Shown: positions 28,301-34,876 of the stretch, piece by piece | Layout of the letters: every line of letters begins with the position of its first letter | Position numbering within the stretch: position 1 is the first letter of the stretch | Assembly: GCF_900091555.1 (NCBI RefSeq) | Contig: NZ_FMCX01000004.1 | Location: 434,001 to 498,000 of the forward strand | Length of the DNA stretch: 64,000 bases | Reading direction: 5' to 3' | From: Micromonospora mirobrigensis | GTDB lineage: Bacteria; Actinomycetota; Actinomycetes; Mycobacteriales; Micromonosporaceae | Notes under the pieces: generated by a model | Seen by the model: the letters and a program-made list of their open reading frames with translations, nothing else | Told to the model about the DNA's origin: nothing | Database searches by the model: none | Program-made: the position numbers and the translations under genes

Positions 28301-30126
28301 CGTACCGGGGTGCAGCCGGCCGCCTCGGCCGCGCCGGCCAGGGCGGTGTGGGTGACGACGACGCGTACCCCGGCGTCGCGCAGGACGCCCGCGGACCGTC
28401 CGGCCGGGTGTTCCGGGTCCAGGGGCAGGTAGGCGCCGCCGGAGCGGACGATCCCCAGGATCGCCACCACCAGGTCGAAGGAGCGTTCCAGCAGGACCGC
28501 CACCGGCTGGTCGGGTCGCACGCCGAGGGCGCGCAGGTGGTGGGCGAGGCGGTTGGCCCGCCGGTCGAGTTCCCGGTGGGTCAGCTCGGCGCCGTCGAAC
28601 ACCAGGGCGACCGCGTCGCCGTCGCGGGCCGCCCGCTCGGCCACCATGGCCGCCAGGTCGACCGGCCCCGGGTACGCGCGCACCGGCCCCTGCGCGTGCC
28701 GGGCGGCCAACTCCCGCTCCGCGGCGTCGAGCAGCGGCAACCGACCGAGTTCGAGGTCGGGGTCGACCACCGCGCCCCGGGTGAGGGTGACCAGGTGGCC
28801 CAGCATCCGGGCGGCGCTCGCCTCTTCCCACAGCTCGCGGTCGTACTCCAGCAGCAGCTCGTAGGCGTCGCCCGCCTCGGTGACCTGGAGGCTCAGGTCG
28901 AACTTGGCGGTGCCGGAGGCCGCGCCCGGCAGGTAGACCGCCTTGGCGCCGCCGAGCGACCAGGTGCCCTGGTCGGCGGCGTTCCAGACCAGCATCACCT
29001 CGAACAGCGGCATGCCGGCGACCGCCCGGGACGGCGGCAGCGACGTCACCACGCGTTCGAAGGGCACGTCCTGGTGGGCGAACGCGGCCACGGCGTCGCC
29101 ACGGGTCCGGTCGAGCAGTTCCCGGAAGGACAGTCCGGGACGACAGTCGGCGCGCAGCACCACGGTGTTGACGAACAGACCGATCAGCGGCTTGAGGCTC
29201 GGCTCCGTCCGGCCGGCCACCGGTACGCCGACCAGGAAGTCGGACCGGCCGCAGTAGCGGTGCAGCAGGGTCTGGAGGCAGGCCGCGAGGACCATGAACG
29301 GGGTGGCCCCCGCGTCCCGGGCCAGGGCGCGGACGGCGCCGGCCAGCTCGGCGTCGACGAGGCCGGCGACCAGGCCGGCGGGGCGGGTGCGCCGCTGCGG
29401 CGGGCGGCGGTCGGTGGGCAGCTCGAGCGCGGCCGGCAGGTCGGCCAGCCGCTGCCGCCAGTGGGCCAGCTGCTGGTCGTGGTCGCCGTTGTCGAGGCGC
29501 CGGCGTTCCCAGGCCGCGTAGTCGGCGTAGCGGACGGCGGGCGGGGCGGGCCGGGCGCCCCGGCCGAGTTCGGCGGCGTACCCCCGGGCCAGCTCCTGCC
29601 GCAGGACGTCCATCGACCATCCGTCGATGGCGATGTGGTGGGCGGTGAGCACCAGGTGGTGCAGCGTGTCGTCGGTACGGGCCAGCACCCCGCGCCACAC
29701 CGGCCCGGCGCGCAGGTCGAAGGGGCGGCCGAGCTCCGCGGCCTGCAACGCGGCGACGGCCGCCGGGTCGTCGGGCAGGTCGGCGCGGCGCAGCGTGAAG
29801 GACGGTTCGCCCGGCACCAGCGTCTCGGTGCCGTCGCGCCGCTCGTACCGGCTGCGCAGCACCTCGTGGCGTTCCTCGATGCCGCGCAGCGCCCGTTCCA
29901 GCGCCCCGGCGTCGACCGGTCCCTCCAGCCGGAAGGTGAGGATCAGGTGGTAGGCCGAGCCGCCCGGTTCCAGCTCGTCGAGGAAGAGCATCCGCTCCTG
30001 GGGCGGAGCGGCCGGGCCGGGGCCGGTGGAGCGTTCGATGACGGCCCGGGGACCCCGGTCGCGGCGGGCCGCGGAGAGCCGCCGGCCGATCAGGTCGCGC
30101 AGCTTGTCAGCGTCGGTGGCCGGCAC
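22378..30126 (-). CDS. NRPS, two modules plus terminal C (C-A-T-C-A-T-C)
   Basis: A 2582-residue NRPS. C1 ~35-470 (HHIAIDG, His163/His164), A1 ~500-1000 (YTSGSTGRPKG near 640), T1 Ser ~1029; C2 ~1090-1520 (HHIVADG near 1222), A2 ~1540-2040, T2 Ser ~2093; C3 ~2150-2582 (HHIVADG near 2285). All three C domains keep the active motif. Read specificity residues are D,D,V,R,K,A,A,V,N for A1 and D,A,R,S,L,A,Q,M,T for A2, neither assignable by me. There is no E or TE domain; the protein ends in a C domain that needs an acceptor from another protein, most simply the A-T protein at 13363. GTG 30126 has a GGAGG site and overlaps the preceding NRPS gene by 20 bases; the MFS gene follows without a gap. 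Confidence 0.96.
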   Translation of the reverse strand: MPATDADKLRDLIGRRLSAARRDRGPRAVIERSTGPGPAAPPQERMLFLDELEPGGSAYHLILTFRLEGPVDAGALERALRGIEERHEVLRSRYERRDGTETLVPGEPSFTLRRADLPDDPAAVAALQAAELGRPFDLRAGPVWRGVLARTDDTLHHLVLTAHHIAIDGWSMDVLRQELARGYAAELGRGARPAPPAVRYADYAAWERRRLDNGDHDQQLAHWRQRLADLPAALELPTDRRPPQRRTRPAGLVAGLVDAELAGAVRALARDAGATPFMVLAACLQTLLHRYCGRSDFLVGVPVAGRTEPSLKPLIGLFVNTVVLRADCRPGLSFRELLDRTRGDAVAAFAHQDVPFERVVTSLPPSRAVAGMPLFEVMLVWNAADQGTWSLGGAKAVYLPGAASGTAKFDLSLQVTEAGDAYELLLEYDRELWEEASAARMLGHLVTLTRGAVVDPDLELGRLPLLDAAERELAARHAQGPVRAYPGPVDLAAMVAERAARDGDAVALVFDGAELTHRELDRRANRLAHHLRALGVRPDQPVAVLLERSFDLVVAILGIVRSGGAYLPLDPEHPAGRSAGVLRDAGVRVVVTHTALAGAAEAAGCTPVRLDADATAVAAHPDTWTLPPALPDQLAYVFYTSGSTGRPKGVMVSHRAAHNQIRWQVDRFGIGPGETVLLKTNVTFDDSVVEVFAALAGGARLVIAQPGGHRDPEYLRALLAAERVGYVRFVPTMLAALLEHGGDVPVPALRVVKSAGEALPPELAARCLAALDAELYNAYGPTEAAVNVTVARCRPGEPLVTIGTPIENVRCHVLDDALAPQPVGVPGMLHLGGVQLARGYHGRPALTAEQFVPDPFGPPGGRLYRTGDLVRRLPDGRLDYLGRADRQVKVRGMRIELGEIESVLAEHPTVGQAVLAARDDRPGGARLVAYLLPSAAGTPDVRQLRAWLADRLPEYMVPAAFTVLAAFPLLPSGKVDRKSLPDAEPEAAPVQAYEPPRGDLERTVAEVWAGTLGVERIGRDDSFFTHGGHSLLAMETLLALRERLRRPVPLRLVFEAPTLAAFAARVAELPATAPDAPPVEPVRARADGVAEVSAAEARIWFADQLEPGDPAYNLPVVCRLRGDVDVPALLAALRALPDAHEALRTRFASVDGRPVRVVAVEVDLPLRVVDLRGLDAADRDRALTAALAEAAGAPFDLATGPLARAAVLPLGDDELVLALTLHHIVADGWSIQPLLADLGTAYAAARAGRPVALPDRLGAGDYAGWRNRPLPDEARAAELAHWRERLTGLPGAPELPTDGPRDAADGSAGAAVPFTVPAATADRVRELARAEGCTPFMVLLAGYAAVLARHCATDEVVLTMPVADRGRPDLDGIVGLLLDTAVLRLPVRADDGFRTLLRTARTAVLDAQEHRLLPFDQVVDALGLDGRTLARYAVSMDPLRAGAVAFADGVTLEPEPFDLRHSKADLNVLFADGEQGLGGGIVHRTPLLGADRVRRLTGHLLTLLDAATRAPDIPLARIGLLTPDERAELTVGGAPSAAAPAPACLHTLVLDQIARTPQAVALVTDEGEWTYRRLGERAARLARHLTARGVRPGTLVGLCLGRGAQQPVAVLAVLLAGAGYVALDPAHPPARLRGVLADSGATVVVTDRPWAAACADSGLPTVVLADDEATIAGQDPEVPDTATTVDPAAVAYLVYTSGSTGRPKGVRTPHAAAAAYLRDYLGGFGLDTGDTVLQLAGLAFDACVRDLLGPLTTGARVVLLDDERAADPQAVVAAVDRHGVTAVLSVVPTLLRALLTVAEQRHPAPGGRLRLLLTAGEALDRADCARAGTAFAGRPTVVNQYGPTEATMTTTSAPVEAAPGERGPAPLGVPVAGARVWIVDRHGDLAPTGVPGEVWIGGGRLADGYHRQPALTATSFVPDPFSGVAGARAYRTGDRARREADGTLTFLGRGDDQVKIRGHRVEPAGVESVLRTLPGVEEAAVVPVRGDSGVVRLVGCVAPATLDADAVRAGLRGLLPEYQVPTVIRVLPALPRTPNNKVDRRLLAALDEPAQRSTPPRTPTEHVVADVFAEVLGDERVGAAPVGRDDDFFARGGHSLLAARLAARLHRATGHEVPLREVLDLRTVTALAGWLDRAGPVPAGVRPEVPATADAAEAAPPTPGQESIWRHCRREPDTAAYNVGFTARVTGDVDQVALARALDALADRHPALRTRFPDTAAGPGVLVAPRVLLPLNRHDVSGEPDPRQAALRRATAELRTPFDLERGPLARAVLIRCGPREHLLGLTVHHIVADGWTLSVLQRDLAALHDEFAAGRLPQLPPVPGFAGYAAAQLARLDTPRAAADAAFWRDRLRDVPTVLPLPTDRPRPRRWSLAGSVEPFTIDPAVAAGVRRLADETGATGFVVLLAAFQRWLHRLSGAERFLVAVPVANRPDPESERVAGPFANIVPVPADLGGAPTFRELVGRVRETFLDVWEHRELPYEQLVTAHAAADGDRPPLCQAMFAVQNLPPAGPGLSGLAATPLLLDRGTCRYQLHMRCHETPDGLAGWLEYSTALFDRPAVLQRLRGFLTLLAGAVTAPDDPGAC

Positions 30127-32776
30127 CCTGGGCCTCCTTCCCGCCGACCTCGGGCGCCGGCGCCGACCGCGCCGCCCCGGCCGACTGCTCGACCTCGGCG
30201 GCCTCGATCTGGTCGAGCAGGGCCCGTTCGACCACGGCGGCGAAGCCGGCGAGGGTGGGATGGTTGAGCACCGTCACCGGCGGCACGGTGACCTGGAGGT
30301 CGCTGGTGAGCCGGGCCAGCACCTGCGGGATCAGCATCGAGTGGCCGCCCAGGTCGAAGAAGCCGTCCTCGGCGCCGACCCGCTCCACCCCGAGCACCTC
30401 CGCCCACAGCTCGGCCACCACCTCCTCCACCGGGGTACGCGGCGCGACGTACGCCGTGCCGCCGGCGTCGGCGAAGTCGGGGGCGGGCAGCGCGGCCCGG
30501 TCCAGCTTGCCGTTGGCGGTGACGGGCAGCGCGTCCAGCACGACGATCCGCGCCGGCACCATGTACGGCGGCAGCCGGTCGGCCAGGCCGGCGCGCAACC
30601 CGGCCGGGTCCACGGTGGCCCCCGAACTCGGCACGACGTACGCGACCAGGTGCAGGTTGGGGGCGCCGCCGTGCACGGCGGCGACGGCGGAGCCGACCCC
30701 GGGCAGGGCGGCCAGGTTCACCTCGACCTCGCCCAGCTCGACCCGGAAGCCGCGGATCTTGACCTGGTCGTCCTGCCGGCCGAGGAACTCGATCACCCCG
30801 TCGGGCCAGAACCGGGCCCGGTCGCCGGTGCGGTACAACCGCCCGCCGGGCGTGCCGCCGTACGGGTCGGGGACGAACTTGGCGGCGGTCAGCCGCGGGT
30901 CGGCGTGGTAGCCGGTGGCCAGGCAGTCGCCGCCGATGTAGAGGTCGCCCGGGGCGCCCACCGGCGCCGGCCGCAGTCCGGCGTCGAGCACGTGGTAGCG
31001 GGCGTTGGCGATCGGCCGGCCGTACGGGATGCTCGGCCAGTCCGGGTCGACCTTGGTCACCGGGAAGTGGTTGGACCAGATGGCCGCCTCGGTGGCGCCA
31101 CCGAGCGCCACCACCTCCGGGTCGGCGAAGGCGGTGCGGGCGGCGTCCGGCAGGGTCAGCGGCACCCAGTCGCCGCTGAGGAAGACCAGGCGCAGCGAGT
31201 GCTCGGCGGGCGGCTCGCGCAGCGCGAAGAAGGGTTCCAGCTGCTGCAACGCGGCCGGCGCGGAGTCCCAGAAGGTGACCGGCTCGTCGTCCAGGATGGC
31301 CAGCAGCCGCTGCGGGTCGCGCAGCTCCTCGGTGGACGCCACCCGGATGCTGCCGCCGGCGGCGAGCAGCCCGAAGATGTCGTAGACCGACAGGTCGAAG
31401 CTGAGCGAGGCGGTGCAGAGCACCTGGTCGGCCGGGCCCACCCGGTAGGTCTCGTTGACCCAGCGGATCAGGTTCACCGCCGGCGCGTGCGCCACCGCCA
31501 CGCCCTTGGGCCGGCCGGTGGAGCCGGAGGTGAAGATCGTGTACGCCGGGTCGTCGGGGTGGGCGCGGTCGGGCCCGGGCGCCCCGGCCGCAGGCGCGGC
31601 GAGCGCGTCGCCGACCACCATGCCCTCCGGCGCCGTCCCGGCCGGTGGTTGACCGTCGCCGCCCAGCCAGAGCGCCGCCCGCAGCGCCGGCAGCCCCGCG
31701 CAGCGCCGCAGCACCTCCGGTACGGCGTCCGGGTCGCTGAGCACCACCGGCGCGGCGAGCGTCCCCACCAGCTCGCGTACCCGCTCGGCCGGCAGCGCCG
31801 GGTCGACCGGCGCGTACGCGGCGCCGGCCTTCAGGACACCGAGCAGGGCGACCACCATCCGGACGGTACGGCGCAGGTGGAGCGCCACCGTGTCACCGCG
31901 ACCGACGCCCGCGGCGGCCAGCCGGACGGCCAGCCGATCGGCGGCGGCGTCGAGTTCGGCGTAGCTGAGCCGGTCCGCGCCCTGCACGACGGCGAGCGCG
32001 TCCGGGGTGCGGGCCGCCTGGAGTTCGAAGAGCTCGTGCAGGCAGCGCGGCTCGCCGAGGTCGCGCGCGGTGTCGTTCCACTCCCCCAGGAGCTGGGCCA
32101 GTTCCGCGTCCGAGAGCGGACCGAGGTCGCCCACCGGGTCGCCGTCGGCGGCGTCGACCAGCCGGGACACGATCCGGTCGAGGTGGGTGAGCAGCCGGTC
32201 GGCGTCGACGCCGCCGAGGAGCCCGTGGGCGTGGTCGAGGTGCAGCCCGGCCTCCGGGCCGAGCGCTACGGTCAGCGCGATGTCGTACGCGGACCCGGTC
32301 GGGTCCGGCGCGCAGCGGGTGACCCGCACGACGGTGCCGAAGAGGGCGACGCCGTCGGCGAGGCCGGCGCAGGCGGCCAACTCGGCCGGGGTCGGCCCGG
32401 CGTGTGCGGTGCCGCCCTCCCAGCCGTCCCGGACGTCGTCGAGGTGTGCGGCGAGGGGCTGCAACGGGTCCACCCGTACCCGCATCGGCCACGGTTCGCC
32501 GCCGGATCCGTCGGGGAGCACGCCGTGCACCACGTCCGGCTCACCGGCGTGGGCGGCGATCAGCAGCCCGACGGCGGCCAGCAGGAGGTGTTCGGGTCGC
32601 CGGCCGGCCGCCGCGGCGGCGCGCTCCAGCTCGGACACCCGCCCCGCCGTCCACGGCAACCGGGCCCGGCCGCGCTCGCCGCCGCCGGCGGCGGGACGCT
32701 CGACGCCCAGCCGCGTCGGCTGGGTGACCCCGGCAAGCCGCTCCCGCCAGTACCGCAGCGCTTCGTCCGCATTCAC
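30107..32776 (-). CDS. NRPS module with half condensation domain, (C)-A-T, Cys-like code
   Basis: An 889-residue NRPS. Residues ~5-250 match only the C-terminal lobe of a C domain, beginning at the YWRERLAG inter-lobe segment; the N-terminal lobe with HHxxxDG is absent. GTG 32776 with AAGGAG just upstream shows that the gene truly starts there. The A domain (~265-780, FTSGSTGRPKG near 419) has FLSGDW and LGGATEAAIWS in place of the usual motifs, and the read code D,L,Y,D,F,S,L,I,W is close to the Cys code D,L,Y,N,L,S,L,I,W. Carrier Ser is near residue 812 (GGHSMLIPQ). Such a truncated C fits an initiation module. It follows the racemase gene by 29 bases. Confidence 0.93.
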   Translation of the reverse strand: MNADEALRYWRERLAGVTQPTRLGVERPAAGGGERGRARLPWTAGRVSELERAAAAAGRRPEHLLLAAVGLLIAAHAGEPDVVHGVLPDGSGGEPWPMRVRVDPLQPLAAHLDDVRDGWEGGTAHAGPTPAELAACAGLADGVALFGTVVRVTRCAPDPTGSAYDIALTVALGPEAGLHLDHAHGLLGGVDADRLLTHLDRIVSRLVDAADGDPVGDLGPLSDAELAQLLGEWNDTARDLGEPRCLHELFELQAARTPDALAVVQGADRLSYAELDAAADRLAVRLAAAGVGRGDTVALHLRRTVRMVVALLGVLKAGAAYAPVDPALPAERVRELVGTLAAPVVLSDPDAVPEVLRRCAGLPALRAALWLGGDGQPPAGTAPEGMVVGDALAAPAAGAPGPDRAHPDDPAYTIFTSGSTGRPKGVAVAHAPAVNLIRWVNETYRVGPADQVLCTASLSFDLSVYDIFGLLAAGGSIRVASTEELRDPQRLLAILDDEPVTFWDSAPAALQQLEPFFALREPPAEHSLRLVFLSGDWVPLTLPDAARTAFADPEVVALGGATEAAIWSNHFPVTKVDPDWPSIPYGRPIANARYHVLDAGLRPAPVGAPGDLYIGGDCLATGYHADPRLTAAKFVPDPYGGTPGGRLYRTGDRARFWPDGVIEFLGRQDDQVKIRGFRVELGEVEVNLAALPGVGSAVAAVHGGAPNLHLVAYVVPSSGATVDPAGLRAGLADRLPPYMVPARIVVLDALPVTANGKLDRAALPAPDFADAGGTAYVAPRTPVEEVVAELWAEVLGVERVGAEDGFFDLGGHSMLIPQVLARLTSDLQVTVPPVTVLNHPTLAGFAAVVERALLDQIEAAEVEQSAGAARSAPAPEVGGKEAQGAGHRR

Positions 32777-32805
32777 CCGGGCACTCCTTCGTTCCGTCGT
32801 CCCCG

Positions 32806-33525
32806 TCATCCGGCGAGCAGGGACTTCAGTTGTGTGGCGATGGTGAGCAGGGGGTCGACGATCCGCAGCCCGCCGCCGCGCAGCCGGCGGGTCAGCAGGT
32901 GGACCTCGGTGCATCCGGCGATCAGCCCCTGGCAGCCGTGCTCGGCGGCGATCCGCAGGAAACGGTCGGTGAGGTCGTCGGTGACCGGCTCCCATTTGAG
33001 CCGGTAGAGCAACTGGTGCAGGGTCTCCTGCACCTCGGGTCCGGGCAGCACGACCCGGTGCGCCACGGCCGGCCAGCGGGGGCTGCGCTCGAGGACGCGG
33101 GCGTCGCGGGTGCCGTGGGTGGCGACCAGCAGCAGGCGTTCCCCGGCGCCGACGGTGGCCAGGTCGTCGAGGATCACGTCGACCAGCGAGATCACCCGGG
33201 CGCGCCGGGCCGGTTCGAGCCGGTCGAGGAAGTGGTGGGCGGTCACGCAGGCGACCACGATCCGGGTGGCGCCGAGGTCTTCGAGGCCGGCCAGCCGGCG
33301 GGCGAGCCGGGCCACGAACTCGGCCTCCCCGCCGGTGCGGATCACCTCGGTGCGGTCGGGGAAGGCCGGGTCCGAGTCGAGCAGGCAGCGGGGAAGGACC
33401 TGCTCGGCGAAGGGGCCGGAGCGCTCGGCCGCCGTCTCGTACACGGTCTGGAGGAAGCCGGCCGACGCCGACGGGCCCATCCCGCCGAGCACACCCAGGG
33501 CGCCGTCGTAACCGGTAGCCGTCAT
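32806..33525 (-). CDS. Aspartate/glutamate racemase-family enzyme
   Basis: A 239-residue PLP-independent racemase of the Asp/Glu/hydantoin racemase superfamily. GVLGGMGPSAS is the N-terminal signature; the two catalytic Cys are Cys93 in VVACVTAHHF and Cys205 in AGCTEVHLL. It is the first gene of the minus NRPS operon. None of the NRPS genes has an epimerization domain, so this enzyme probably makes a free D-amino acid (or a D-form of a related acid) for one of the A domains. Family members also include maleate isomerases, but two Cys and the GCTE context favour racemase. ATG 33525; 163 bases upstream hold the operon promoter. Confidence 0.88.
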   Translation of the reverse strand: MTATGYDGALGVLGGMGPSASAGFLQTVYETAAERSGPFAEQVLPRCLLDSDPAFPDRTEVIRTGGEAEFVARLARRLAGLEDLGATRIVVACVTAHHFLDRLEPARRARVISLVDVILDDLATVGAGERLLLVATHGTRDARVLERSPRWPAVAHRVVLPGPEVQETLHQLLYRLKWEPVTDDLTDRFLRIAAEHGCQGLIAGCTEVHLLTRRLRGGGLRIVDPLLTIATQLKSLLAG

Positions 33526-33548
33526 GCGCTCAGTAAAGCCGGGCCGGG

Positions 33549-33564
33549 CTAAGGCAATTTCTAG
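33549..33564 (-). promoter_or_regulatory. Candidate PAS-LuxR operator, NRPS minus arm (proximal)
   Basis: CTAAGGCAATTTCTAG, 24 bases upstream of the racemase start, matches 12 of 16 positions of CTVGGGAWWTCCCBAG. Read on the minus strand it also shares TAG, TT and TAGCCC with the site at 12972 in register over 19 bases. Confidence 0.45.
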
Positions 33565-33587
33565 TTGAGCGGCCGGTAGCCGCGGCT

Positions 33588-33603
33588 CTAAGGGTTCTTT
33601 CAG
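33588..33603 (-). promoter_or_regulatory. Candidate PAS-LuxR operator, NRPS minus arm (distal)
   Basis: CTAAGGGTTCTTTCAG matches 10 of 16 positions of the PAS-LuxR operator and shares CTAAGG, TT and AG with the site 39 bases away. It lies in the 163-base gap before the racemase gene. Confidence 0.38.
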
Positions 33604-33688
33604 TGGGCGGCCGGCGGGCTCGCGACGCCCCGGCCCGGGGGTCGATACTCCGGACGTGGGCCAGCGGCGGACGGCAATTCGGGCCGGA

Positions 33689-34459
33689 TCAGGATCGGAT
33701 GTACTCGGGCAGCACCTTGGGTGGCCAGCAGCCGATGCTGAAAACCCCCATCGAGTACGCCTTCGCGGCGAGCGCCGTACGGTTGGGAACCTTGAACTGT
33801 CGCAGGAGAATGCTCACGTGATATTCGATGCCCTGGCGGCTGAGAAAGAGTTTGGCCGCCAGCCGCACGGTGGGGTCGCCTGCCGCCACGCCCTCCAGGA
33901 TCCGGGCGGTGAGGGCGGTCAGCTTCCGCTGCTCGCGCACCACGGGCACGGTCTCCTCGACCCGCTCGGGGGCGAACTGCACCACGATCATGCGGACCCG
34001 GCCGGTGGCGTCGTCCACCGGAAAGGCGGCCAGCTGCCCGGTGACGTCCGTTTCCTCGAAGCGGGCGGCGAGCGAGTGGCAGGCGGTCCGGGTGGGCCGG
34101 CCCTGGACGAGCCGCTCGAACTGGCGCAGCAGATTCTGCCGCACGCTGAGGTGCAGGAAGGCCATGAAGCTCTGGTTCCGGATGGCCTCGCGGGGCCGCC
34201 CGCACTGTTCGCTGAACACCTGGTTCGACGCCCGTACGCGCAGCGCCGGGTCGAGGACCGCCAGCCCGATTCCCGACTTCTCGAACAGGGAGAGCACCAC
34301 GTCGCCGTACTCTTCGCTGCTGATCTCGGCGGCCGGCGTCACCGGCGTGGCGACGCGCGATTCGCGGTCGGTGCGGGGCGGCGGGGCCGCCTGGTTCCGG
34401 GGCCGCTGCTGGGGATACGGGGCGAAGGGCAGTTCTACCAATGAATTCGCGGTGTACAT
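33689..34459 (-). CDS. PAS-LuxR pathway-specific regulator
   Basis: A 256-residue regulator. After ~60 disordered Pro/Arg-rich residues, a PAS-like domain spans about 55-165 (SGIGLAVLDPALRVRASNQ, then RNQSFMAFLHLSVR). The last ~70 residues are a LuxR-type helix-turn-helix with LFLSRQGIEYHVSILLRQFKVPNRTAL and the closing AYSMGVF...WPP typical of PAS-LuxR activators such as PimM. ATG 34459 is preferred over the upstream codons; a GGGAG lies rather far upstream. It sits between the two NRPS arms, has its own promoter region, and is the obvious candidate for their activator. The PAS ligand is unknown. Confidence 0.87.
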   Translation of the reverse strand: MYTANSLVELPFAPYPQQRPRNQAAPPPRTDRESRVATPVTPAAEISSEEYGDVVLSLFEKSGIGLAVLDPALRVRASNQVFSEQCGRPREAIRNQSFMAFLHLSVRQNLLRQFERLVQGRPTRTACHSLAARFEETDVTGQLAAFPVDDATGRVRMIVVQFAPERVEETVPVVREQRKLTALTARILEGVAAGDPTVRLAAKLFLSRQGIEYHVSILLRQFKVPNRTALAAKAYSMGVFSIGCWPPKVLPEYIRS

Positions 34460-34876
34460 GTGGTGACAGCTCTCCCGTGTCGGTCTTGCGGCACGCCAGG
34501 CCAGGAAATCAGATGCACGACGGTCAACGGCAACGGAACAGCCCCGAAAAAGGGCTCGCATCGGTGAATGGGGGGGTCAATTAACGGGGTCGGTCCGGCG
34601 TTGGGTCGACAATTTTGTTCGGGCACAGGTGATCAGCGCCGGACCATTTTTCGATACGGGCCGAAGTTACAGCCGGTCCGATGATGCCGTCAAGGTGGTC
34701 GATTTCCCCGGCGGGCATGGCACATCTTGCAGGTCACCGTAGCCGGATGGTGCGGCCCGGATGGTGCGGCCCGGATGGCGCGGTTGAGGGCCGGCCCGGC
34801 CTGTGTCACGGTCTTGTCCTGGAGGTTGCGCTCACCGGCCAGGACCGGCCGTGACCCGCGACGAAAGGTTCGAGCG
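34460..34876. other. Intergenic region between regulator and thioesterase
   Basis: About 417 bases without a supported gene. The first half (34560-34680) is the most AT-rich part of the locus, with runs such as CAATTTTGTT and CCATTTTTCG, and probably holds divergent promoters for the PAS-LuxR and thioesterase genes. The second half carries a short tandem repeat (34743-34784). I found no good match to the PAS-LuxR operator here. Confidence 0.6.
34743..34784. repeat. Three tandem 14-bp repeats
   Basis: The unit CCGGATGGTGCGGC occurs at 34743-34756 and 34757-34770 exactly, and at 34771-34784 with two changes. It lies in the leader of the thioesterase gene. Possible roles are a protein-binding array or simple slippage; nothing else supports either. 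Confidence 0.75.

Noticed and set aside
15216..30126. Epimerization or cyclization domains in the NRPS genes
   Set aside because: Every C-type domain shows HHxxxDG in the ordinary position before an A domain or at the chain end; no DxxxxD Cy motif and no E domain after a carrier was seen.
22767..30267. Very long open frames on the plus strand opposite the NRPS genes
   Set aside because: They follow from extreme third-position GC in the minus-strand NRPS genes, are Gly/Arg/Gln/Val-rich and match no family, while the minus strand has full NRPS domains.
32777..32995. Extension of the half-C NRPS gene upstream to recover a full C domain
   Set aside because: The 73 extra codons overlap the racemase 3' end, are Arg/Pro-rich and contain no C-domain motif; GTG 32776 has AAGGAG.
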